The position numbers and the translations under genes were made by a program. The notes under the pieces were generated by a model, which was not told where the DNA came from, did no database searches, and saw only the letters and a list, made by a program, of their open reading frames with translations. 6,007 bases of DNA from Lentisphaerota bacterium. Its GTDB lineage: Bacteria; Verrucomicrobiota; Kiritimatiellia; RFP12; UBA3636. Positions 1 to 5,346 of this stretch are shown here, one piece after another (within the stretch, counting starts at the first letter, position 1; each line of letters starts with the position of its first letter). Where the stretch lies: assembly GCA_012514445.1 (NCBI GenBank), contig JAAZAI010000589.1:1-6007 (forward strand), read 5' to 3'.

Positions 1-576
1 CCCCAGTTCCAGCAGATGCCCGCAGGCGAGGCGCATGCCGCCGACGTCGTCCACCTGGACAGACGATCCCCGGGGCCCGCAAAGGCAGTTCACGCAGACA
101 TACGGGATGCGGGCCGACTCAAGCCCGCCGACCTCCCCCCGGTTCTTGACGCCCGAGACCACGGCGGCGTCCATGCGCCACCAGGGGAGTTTGATCGGCT
201 TCGTCGCGTCCGTCGCGTAGATCGGAGACAGCAGCAGGTCGTGCCGCGAGAGCGTTTCCGTCAGCGCGTCGAGGACGTTTGTCGAAAAGGTGACGGGGTA
301 CATGGAGCCGAACCATCCGACAAGGCCGCTGTTCGTCTTCTTGCGCAGCGTGTGCGCCATCAGGTTCGGACGATAGCCCAGCGCGGCCGCGGCGTCGAGA
401 ACGCGCTGCCGGACTTCCGGACGCACCGAGAACCTGTCCTTGTAGTTGTTCAAGACTCGGCTGACCGTCGCCCGGGTGACGCCGGCGAGGTTGGCGACGT
501 CGATCTGCTTGACGCATCCGTCGCCTCCCGTTCCTGGCGCCTGGCCGGGCGCCAGCTTGATCTTCGCGTTATTCAT
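1..576 (-). CDS. LacI-family transcriptional regulator, N-terminal 192 residues (C-terminus beyond window edge)
   Basis: This is a DNA-binding repressor or activator of the LacI/GalR family, probably sugar-responsive and cytoplasmic. The reading frame is open to base 1, so the C-terminal part is missing. Residues 24-43 form the helix-turn-helix: QIDVANLAGVT, then the recognition helix RATVSRVLNN. Residues 68-77 (GYRPNLMAHTL) are the usual hinge region, with Leu77 in the place of the minor-groove lever leucine. After that begins the periplasmic-binding-protein-like effector domain (GLVGWF from 84; the VDDVGG...HLLELG signature at 175-192). The ATG at 576 gives an unusual N-terminal extension of about 22 residues before the HTH. 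No better start is visible. The ribosome binding site is weak, and the start lies two bases after the hydrolase stop codon, so translation is probably coupled. Family assignment is firm; the effector is unknown, most likely a sugar released by the neighbouring hydrolase. Three cysteines cluster at 161, 164 and 166. Confidence 0.93.
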   Translation of the reverse strand, partial: MNNAKIKLAPGQAPGTGGDGCVKQIDVANLAGVTRATVSRVLNNYKDRFSVRPEVRQRVLDAAAALGYRPNLMAHTLRKKTNSGLVGWFGSMYPVTFSTNVLDALTETLSRHDLLLSPIYATDATKPIKLPWWRMDAAVVSGVKNRGEVGGLESARIPYVCVNCLCGPRGSSVQVDDVGGMRLACGHLLELG

Positions 577-578
577 GA

Positions 579-3137
579 TCACTCGCGGGCGATCTCGTAC
601 CACAACGTCTCGAACTCGGGGCCGATGGCGAAATCAAACCGCCCTTCGTCGGCTTTCGCGGGCACTTCGGCCTTGCGGTTGCCCTTTCCGTCCAGCGCGT
701 ACAGATGGAATCCGCCCGGCTGCGCCTTCAGGCTGATGGACGCGCCGATGCCTTCGCACAAGGTCGGCGCACGCCCCCAGGAGCGGCCGACCGTCGTGTG
801 TTCCGGGTTCCAGGCCATGCCCGTGTTCTCCACGTTCCCGGCCGCGGTCAGCAGCATCCTGCGCGACTCCGGCAACGGCTTGCCGTCGACGGACAGCAGT
901 GCCACGGAGGCGAAGCCGGAGGCGTTCGTCGCGAAGGCGATGTCAACGCCTTCCAGCCGGATCGTCTTGCCCATGCAGGCGCCGACGACGACTTTCGCCG
1001 TGGGTACGTCGACCTGGTAGGGCTGGCCCTCCGTCCACCGGATCGGCGACGGGGCGGCGTCATCGCCTTGCCTCCGGATTTCAGGCTCGGCCTTGCCGGA
1101 CTTGGCGACGAAGCGGACGGCCTGGCGGCGAGAGAGGCTTTCGGCGGCCCCGAATCCCGCGCGATTCCAGAGCTGTTGCATGTTGTTCGCTCGCGAGGAC
1201 AGGGCGTCGAGATCGGCGGATGGTATGTCCAGAACGGTTTCCGCGGCGAACGCCGGCACGTCGCCTCGGCGGAAGAGCAGCGCGGCGGCCGGCAGGAAGG
1301 CCAGCTTCCCAGGGTGGTTTTTCAACGAGAAATAACTGTCGATCTGGCCGTCCTTGGCGTTCACGCCGCCCCAGTCGAACTGGAAGACGCCATCCCAGTT
1401 CTGCGCGGCGGCGAAACTGGCGATCATGGGGAACATCTCCGCCGCGTAGTGGCTGGGCGCCGGATGGTCGTACTCCGTCACCGTGAATGGCATCGCGTCG
1501 ACGCGGAATGCCGCCAGGCGTCCGAGATTGGCGCCGGACCGGGGGTCGCTCGACATCGGCGTGTTCATGATCCGCCAGTTGCCCGGATCCCAGGGTTTGC
1601 CGGGGAAACTCGGATGCTGCCAGTAGCTGTGCATGTCGATGAAATCGTTCTGCGATTCGCGGTAGACGCCGGAGAGTCCGCCATAGCTCGCCTGCGAGTC
1701 GATGAGCGGCGCCCGGCACTTCAACTCGTTCCGGATGTAGTCCTTCATGCCCGCGACGTAGGCCCGTTCCGTCTCGCCGATGAAGCGGAACCAGTCCTCG
1801 CCGCGTTTCGTCCCGGAGACGCCGTCCCGCCGCAGCCCCACCGTGCCCGCCTCAAGCGACTCGTCCGCCAGCAGTCCGCGCTCGCCGCCGGGGCGCAGCG
1901 AAACCTCCTTCATCTCGAACTTGCCCATCGGCGAATCGCCCAGCACGAAGTCGATCCTCGTCTGGTTCGACACGCAGTTCTGGGCGACGAACGATACCGA
2001 GTGTTGCGTCCACTTCGGCGTCGCCTTCGCCGCGCCTGCCAGTCCGCATCCGTGCCAATCCGGCTGTTGATAGCGGGTCAAGAAGCGCATGTTGCGCTCG
2101 ACATCGGATCGGATGGCGTAGGAGAACGTGTAGAGCTTGCCGTTTTCGAGCGTCAGATTCCTCCATTGCAACTGGGCCATCCAGGCGTGTTCCGGCCGTT
2201 TGAGAAGTTGCGCCGAGAGCGCATGCGGCGACGCGGCGTCGACTTGCAGGTAGTTCTTGCCTTCTGCGCTGGGCGGCGCCGTCAGCAACTCGTCGCCCAG
2301 GGGAACGGCGCGACCCCACGTCGCGCCGAGTTCCGCAGTGTCGGCATAATGCCGACGAAGCCAGGCGTTCCACTTCGCCTGGATGTCCTGGCGGTAGGAC
2401 GCGGGAAGCGAGTCCATGTCGAGGTCGAACAGCGTGTTCTCATTGTTGATCTCGACGATCGCCACGCAGGGATCCGCCACGTAGGCGAGGCCGGTGTAGG
2501 GATTGACGTGCGTCAGCAGATCGCGCGCATAGTCGCGCTGCATGGCGACCATGCGTCCGTCGATTTTGTCGAGACCCTTCCCGTACTTCGGCAACGTGCC
2601 GCTTCGCGTGCCGTCCTTCCCGATCCCCTCGTCGAAATCCGCGCCCTCCCAGTATTGGCGCGACACGTGGAGATTCAGGTTCGCATAGATCCCCTGCTTC
2701 TTGAGCTGGGCGATGAAGTAGTCCAGCTTGTCGAGCTGCCCGGGGTCGAAGGTGTCGAGCTTCGGACGCCCGCCAAGCCAGATCCCCGCCGGAGCGGAGT
2801 GCTTGTCGATGTGGTGGAACCGGACGCAGTTCATGCCCATGCTGGCCAGGCGCGCGGCCAGGGCGTCCGCCTCTTCATGCGACGGGAACGCGCTGCCGAA
2901 CGTGAAATTGGTCGCGAGGAACCGGATTCTCCGACCGCTTCCGTCGACGAAATGCCCGTCCCGGACCGAGACGAATCCATGCTTGCCCGCCGGCTTCTCG
3001 TTGAGCCACGACACATCGGCGATGCCCGCGTTGGGCTCGTTTCCGCCCATCACGAACGGAAAGAGCGCGGCCTCGGCCCCGACGGCGAGAGGGATGAAGA
3101 GGGACGCGCACAATGACGAAGCAGGCCGGATGTTCAT
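579..3137 (-). CDS. Secreted clan GH-A (cellulase/GH5-like) glycoside hydrolase with inserted carbohydrate-binding-like module, 852 aa
   Basis: This is a probable retaining glycosidase acting on a plant or host polysaccharide outside the cytoplasm. Residues 1-23 look like a Sec signal peptide (hydrophobic stretch, predicted AEA/A cleavage); there is no lipobox. The catalytic (beta/alpha)8 domain starts near 50. Visible clan GH-A marks are VRFHHID (105-111), NLHVSR (155-160), the acid/base Glu233 in EINNEN, DMHSYW (501-506), the nucleophile Glu555 in VTEYDHP and WDGVFQFDW (581-589). Residues about 285-415 interrupt the barrel and look like a CBM4/9-type beta-sandwich (GKLYTFSYAIRSD, KWTQHSVSF, FEMKEVSLR). 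Residues about 630-852 form a C-terminal beta-rich accessory region. The frame is open further upstream to 3272, but I chose the ATG at 3137: it has AGGAG five bases before it, begins the signal peptide, and the longer version would start inside the promoter. Exact GH family and substrate cannot be decided by eye. It is the first gene of an operon with the LacI-family regulator. Confidence 0.88.
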   Translation of the reverse strand: MNIRPASSLCASLFIPLAVGAEAALFPFVMGGNEPNAGIADVSWLNEKPAGKHGFVSVRDGHFVDGSGRRIRFLATNFTFGSAFPSHEEADALAARLASMGMNCVRFHHIDKHSAPAGIWLGGRPKLDTFDPGQLDKLDYFIAQLKKQGIYANLNLHVSRQYWEGADFDEGIGKDGTRSGTLPKYGKGLDKIDGRMVAMQRDYARDLLTHVNPYTGLAYVADPCVAIVEINNENTLFDLDMDSLPASYRQDIQAKWNAWLRRHYADTAELGATWGRAVPLGDELLTAPPSAEGKNYLQVDAASPHALSAQLLKRPEHAWMAQLQWRNLTLENGKLYTFSYAIRSDVERNMRFLTRYQQPDWHGCGLAGAAKATPKWTQHSVSFVAQNCVSNQTRIDFVLGDSPMGKFEMKEVSLRPGGERGLLADESLEAGTVGLRRDGVSGTKRGEDWFRFIGETERAYVAGMKDYIRNELKCRAPLIDSQASYGGLSGVYRESQNDFIDMHSYWQHPSFPGKPWDPGNWRIMNTPMSSDPRSGANLGRLAAFRVDAMPFTVTEYDHPAPSHYAAEMFPMIASFAAAQNWDGVFQFDWGGVNAKDGQIDSYFSLKNHPGKLAFLPAAALLFRRGDVPAFAAETVLDIPSADLDALSSRANNMQQLWNRAGFGAAESLSRRQAVRFVAKSGKAEPEIRRQGDDAAPSPIRWTEGQPYQVDVPTAKVVVGACMGKTIRLEGVDIAFATNASGFASVALLSVDGKPLPESRRMLLTAAGNVENTGMAWNPEHTTVGRSWGRAPTLCEGIGASISLKAQPGGFHLYALDGKGNRKAEVPAKADEGRFDFAIGPEFETLWYEIARE

Positions 3138-3142
3138 GATCT

Positions 3143-3147
3143 CTCCT
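3143..3147 (-). promoter_or_regulatory. Ribosome binding site of the glycoside hydrolase gene
   Basis: AGGAG lies five bases before the ATG at 3137. It decides the start: the upstream in-frame ATGs, up to 3272, lack such a site and would add 45 residues without signal-peptide character. Confidence 0.85.
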
Positions 3148-3249
3148 GTTGACGCTGTTGCTGGGGGGCGGTGACGACCGAGGCGTCTCATCCTCGCAAG
3201 ATGAAGGGATCCGATGGCGATCCTCGTGACGCGAATCCAAAACGCCGCA

Positions 3250-3279
3250 ATCTTAGAACACGTGTTCGTCATTTGTCAA
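3250..3279 (-). promoter_or_regulatory. Sigma-70-type promoter of the hydrolase/regulator operon
   Basis: Read leftward, a perfect TTGACA -35 box (3279-3274) is followed by an 18-bp spacer and TAAGAT (3255-3250; four of six match the -10 consensus). Transcription would start near 3243, leaving a leader of roughly 105 bases before the hydrolase ATG. I see no recognised riboswitch in that leader. The spacer contains the 12-bp palindrome annotated separately. Start and activity are predicted from sequence only. Confidence 0.7.
3256..3267. promoter_or_regulatory. Probable operator for the LacI-family regulator (perfect palindrome GAACACGTGTTC)
   Basis: This is a perfect 12-bp palindrome with a central CpG, the symmetry expected of LacI/GalR-family operators. 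It abuts the -10 box and occupies two thirds of the promoter spacer, so a bound dimer would block RNA polymerase. The regulator is encoded in the same operon, which would make this a self-limiting circuit: sugar release relieves repression of both hydrolase and repressor. That this regulator binds here is inference; the palindrome and its position are seen directly. Confidence 0.65.
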
Positions 3280-3409
3280 GCACGGATCCCGGCGCCCCGT
3301 CGCCGGGGGGCCGTGGCGGTGTCAGGGAGGTGAGCGGATTTTGTTTTTTCGGGAGTTGAAAGCTGTCTGCAAGCTTTGTCGCGAGCTTCGTTGAACCCAA
3401 CAAAGTCCT

Positions 3410-3445
3410 GATTGTAATATCGAAGTTTGATTCGATATTACAATC
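3410..3445. repeat. Perfect 15-bp inverted repeat with 6-bp centre
   Basis: The arms 3410-3424 (GATTGTAATATCGAA) and 3431-3445 are exact reverse complements, separated by GTTTGA. No T-run follows on either strand, so this is not a standard intrinsic terminator, and no gene ends here anyway. It could be a protein-binding dyad, a recombinase-type core site (two arms around a short centre), a transposon scar or an RNA stem. A loose plus-strand promoter match (TTGAAC at 3391-3396, TAATAT at 3415-3420, 18-bp spacer) overlaps its left arm. Confidence 0.9.
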
Positions 3446-3475
3446 GACAACACGATTCCACGACACCGTCGTCCC

Positions 3476-3563
3476 TTCCTGATTTCTTGATTTCCTGATA
3501 TAAAAACCACACGCCGTGTGCGCCCTGACGCTTCAAAGGAAGGGTTGAATTTGAAATCAGGAA
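3476..3563. repeat. 11-bp inverted repeat arms flanking 66 bp, with a short tandem TGATTTC repeat
   Basis: TTCCTGATTTC (3476-3486) and GAAATCAGGAA (3553-3563) are exact reverse complements. The left arm begins a short tandem series TGATTTCT, TGATTTCC, TGATATAA (3480-3503). The last unit contains TGATATAAA, a good extended -10 element (3496-3504), but without a recognisable -35. The enclosed stretch includes the 6-1-6 palindrome CACACG/C/CGTGTG (3508-3520). Confidence 0.6.
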
Positions 3564-3633
3564 AACGGGAATGTTCACCATTGGGGTGTTCGCATGAGTC
3601 CCTTTACCAAAATCATGTCACTTTTCTGACACA

Positions 3634-3658
3634 CACCCCCGGGGGCTCCGGGGGAGTG
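3634..3658. repeat. GC-rich intergenic stem-loop sequence
   Basis: A C-run and G-run block (CCCCCGGGGG at 3636-3645, then CTCCGGGGGAGTG) can fold in two competing ways. One is an outer pairing of CAC (3634-3636) with GTG (3656-3658) plus C-run/G-run pairs; the other is the self-complementary CCCCCGGGGG. It resembles REP-like GC palindromes. A related but degenerate block lies at 3303-3332. Confidence 0.45.
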
Positions 3659-3667
3659 CGAGATCGG

Positions 3668-3704
3668 GTACCGCCCTTTGAAAATCCGTTTCATCGGGCG
3701 GTGC
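3668..3704. promoter_or_regulatory. Nested dyad just upstream of the guaA -10 element
   Basis: The outer arms ACCGCCC (3670-3676) and GGGCGGT (3696-3702) pair perfectly and extend by a wobble and a G-C pair. Inside, after a 2x2 mismatch, TGAAA (3679-3683) pairs with TTTCA (3689-3693) around a 5-base loop. With transcription starting near 3724, the dyad would span roughly -56 to -20 and overlay the -35 region, suiting a repressor or activator site. If transcription starts further upstream it would be an RNA hairpin in the guaA leader. No T-run follows it. Confidence 0.5.
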
Positions 3705-3708
3705 GTTG

Positions 3709-3717
3709 TGATAGAAT
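3709..3717 (+). promoter_or_regulatory. Probable extended -10 promoter element of guaA
   Basis: TGATAGAAT is an extended -10 (TG, one base, then TAGAAT with five of six consensus positions). The -35 position at 17 bp spacing reads TTTCAT and is poor, so activity may rely on the TG extension or an activator. The start would be near 3724, giving a leader of about 27 bases. The guaA ribosome binding site is weak (AGG at 3741-3743). Confidence 0.45.
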
Positions 3718-3750
3718 TCCGATTTTCAATCTTCAGTCCCAGGCACTTCC

Positions 3751-5289
3751 ATGACCGAAACCGTCCTCGTCCTCGACTTCGGCTCCCAGTACAGCCAGCT
3801 CATCGCGCGTCGCATCCGCGAGTGCAACGTCTACAGCCAGGTCGTCCCCTTCAACACCTCCGCCGCGACTATCGAAGCCCAGAAACCGCGCGGCATCGTC
3901 CTCTCCGGCGGCCCCGCCAGCGTCTACGAGGAGGGCGCGCCGACGATCGACACCGCGATCTTCGATCTCGGCATCCCGATCCTCGGGATCTGCTACGGCA
4001 TGCAGATCGCCGTGCAGGCGCTCGGCGGCAAGGTCGTGCGCGGCAGCGCGCGCGAGTACGGCCGCGCCGAGCTGCGCGTCGTGGCGGAGAATCCGCTTTT
4101 CGCGGACGTGAAGTCGCCGCTCAAGGTCTGGATGAGCCATGGCGACAAGGTGGCGGAGCTTCCGCCCGGCGCCGTGCGCGTGGCCGAGACGGACAACACG
4201 GAGCACGCCGCGATCGCCATCCCGGCGCGCGGGTTCCACGGCATCCAGTTCCATCCCGAGGTCGTGCACACCGAGCAGGGCGCCGCGATCCTCCGCAATT
4301 TCTGCCGCGGCGTCTGCGGCTGCTCCGGCGCCTGGACCATGGCCTCGTTCATCGCGGAGGCCGTCGCGGACATCCAGGCGAAGGTCGGCGGCGAGCACGT
4401 CATCCTCGGCCTCTCCGGCGGGGTGGACTCCTCGGTCGCCGCCGCGCTGCTGCACAAGGCCCTCGGCCCGCAGCTCACCTGCATCTTCGTCGACAACGGC
4501 CTGCTGCGCAAGAACGAGGCCGCGGGCGTGAAGAAGCTCTTCGGCGACAATTTCAAGATGGACCTCTGCTTCGTGGACGCGGCCGACCGCTTCCTCGACA
4601 AGCTCGCCGGCGTCGAGGAGCCTGAGGCGAAGCGCAAGGCGATCGGGCACGAGTTCGTCGAGGTCTTCGCCGACGCCGCCCGCGCCATCCCGGACGTCCA
4701 GTGGCTCGCGCAGGGCACCACGTACCCCGACGTCATCGAGAGCGTCTCGATCAACGGCAATCCCTCCCACATGATCAAGAGCCACCACAACGTGGGCGGC
4801 CTTCCGAAGGACCTCAAGTTCAAGCTGCTGGAGCCGCTCGCGCGCCTCTTCAAGGATGAAGTCCGCGAAGTGGGCCGCCAGCTCGGCCTTCCCGAGTCGG
4901 TCGTCATGCGCCAGCCGTTCCCGGGGCCGGGGCTGGGCGTGCGCCACCTCGGCGCGGTGACGCGCAAGACGCTCGACATCCTGCGCGAGGCGGACGCGAT
5001 CATGGTCAACGAGATCAAGCTCGCCGGGCTCTACGACAAAATCTGGCAGGCCTTCGCCGTCATTCTTCCCGTAAAGACCGTCGGCGTGATGGGCGACAGC
5101 CGCACCTACGAATATGTCCTCGGCCTGCGCGCGGTCACCTCCGTCGACGGCATGACGGCGGACTGGGTCGACCTGCCGCACGAGCTCTTGCAGCGCATCT
5201 CCAGCCGCATCATCAACGAAGTCGCCGGCGTCAACCGCGTCGTCTACGACATCACGAGCAAGCCGCCCGGCACCATCGAATGGGAGTAG
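3751..5289 (+). CDS. guaA: GMP synthase (glutamine-hydrolysing), complete, 512 aa
   Basis: It converts XMP, ATP and glutamine to GMP, AMP, pyrophosphate and glutamate, the last step of de novo guanine nucleotide synthesis in the cytoplasm. Residues about 4-190 form the class I glutamine amidotransferase domain: LDFGSQYSQLIARRI, the SGGPASVY loop (52-59), nucleophile Cys81 in GICYGMQ, and His168/Glu170 in QFHPE. The ATP-pyrophosphatase domain follows, with the P-loop SGGVDSS at 222-228 and the conserved SHHNVGGLP segment at 344-352. The C-terminal dimerisation domain ends in the diagnostic SKPPGTIEW. The length is close to that of bacterial GuaA (E. coli 525 aa). The ATG at 3751 puts the first beta strand at residue 5, as expected. 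All catalytic residues checked are present. A truncated-amidotransferase paralogue follows 57 bp downstream on the same strand, probably co-transcribed. Confidence 0.98.
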   Translation: MTETVLVLDFGSQYSQLIARRIRECNVYSQVVPFNTSAATIEAQKPRGIVLSGGPASVYEEGAPTIDTAIFDLGIPILGICYGMQIAVQALGGKVVRGSAREYGRAELRVVAENPLFADVKSPLKVWMSHGDKVAELPPGAVRVAETDNTEHAAIAIPARGFHGIQFHPEVVHTEQGAAILRNFCRGVCGCSGAWTMASFIAEAVADIQAKVGGEHVILGLSGGVDSSVAAALLHKALGPQLTCIFVDNGLLRKNEAAGVKKLFGDNFKMDLCFVDAADRFLDKLAGVEEPEAKRKAIGHEFVEVFADAARAIPDVQWLAQGTTYPDVIESVSINGNPSHMIKSHHNVGGLPKDLKFKLLEPLARLFKDEVREVGRQLGLPESVVMRQPFPGPGLGVRHLGAVTRKTLDILREADAIMVNEIKLAGLYDKIWQAFAVILPVKTVGVMGDSRTYEYVLGLRAVTSVDGMTADWVDLPHELLQRISSRIINEVAGVNRVVYDITSKPPGTIEWE

Positions 5290-5327
5290 CCGCCCGGAGG
5301 GCGGCAGGGTTCAGGGCGGGAACGCCC
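5289..5327 (+). other. Two tandem GC-rich hairpins between the GMP synthase genes
   Basis: GCCGCCC/GGGCGGC (5289-5305, 7-bp stem, GGA loop) begins on the last base of the guaA stop codon. GGGCG/CGCCC (5314-5327) follows with a GGAA loop, which fits the GNRA tetraloop pattern. No T-run follows, so intrinsic termination is unlikely. They may affect mRNA stability, partial read-through or the relative level of the two proteins. Confidence 0.6.
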
Positions 5328-5336
5328 GTCACATCC

Positions 5337-5341
5337 AGGAG
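5337..5341 (+). promoter_or_regulatory. Ribosome binding site of the second GMP synthase-like gene
   Basis: AGGAG lies five bases before the ATG at 5347. It is much stronger than the AGG that precedes guaA, which supports active translation of the paralogue and fixes its start. Confidence 0.85.
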
Positions 5342-5346
5342 CAGGC

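Larger units (their letters stand above)
3138..3750. other. Divergent intergenic region, 613 bp, AT-rich centre with many inverted repeats
   Basis: No convincing gene lies here. The left part (3138-3279) is the leader and promoter of the leftward hydrolase operon. The right part (about 3668-3750) holds the probable promoter and short leader of guaA. The middle, about 3340-3620, is clearly more AT-rich than the flanking genes. Besides the separately listed elements it contains small dyads: AAAGCT/AGCTTT (3359-3377), CTTTGT/ACAAAG (3374-3405), ACGAC/GTCGT (3460-3472) and TGTCA/TGACA (3616-3631). A 78-codon frame from a GTG at 3518 crosses these repeats and overlaps the guaA start in another frame; I consider it spurious. 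Confidence 0.8.

Noticed and set aside
16..1020. Plus-strand open frame of 334 codons across the regulator and the end of the hydrolase
   Set aside because: It is antisense to two recognisable genes and spans their junction. The protein has no coherent domain.
705..3116. Plus-strand open frame of 803 codons antisense to the glycoside hydrolase
   Set aside because: It is a shadow caused by GC-rich third codon positions. The translation is Arg/Gly/Ala-rich with no recognisable domain, whereas the opposite strand encodes a clear enzyme with signal peptide and catalytic motifs.
3138..3272. Upstream extension of the hydrolase by 45 residues to the ATG at 3272
   Set aside because: That start lies inside the promoter spacer and would put a basic, non-signal stretch before a good signal peptide. 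The ATG at 3137 has a proper ribosome binding site.
3289..3350. Possible intrinsic terminator: GC-rich block followed by a T-rich tract (3339-3349) on the plus strand
   Set aside because: No convincing stem abuts the T-rich tract, and no plus-strand gene upstream needs termination here.
3138..3750. A purine riboswitch or CRISPR array in the intergenic region
   Set aside because: I found no purine-aptamer core before guaA and no regularly spaced direct repeats; the repeats present are inverted and unevenly spaced.
3518..3754. 78-codon plus-strand frame upstream of guaA, with GTG at 3518 or TTG at 3545 after AAGGAAGGG
   Set aside because: It crosses several inverted repeats and the GC-rich repeat block, ends within the guaA start, and resembles no protein. 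It is more likely noncoding.
3733..5181. Minus-strand open frame of 482 codons antisense to guaA
   Set aside because: The opposite strand is an unmistakable full-length GMP synthase. The antisense translation is low-complexity and Asp/Arg/Ala-rich.
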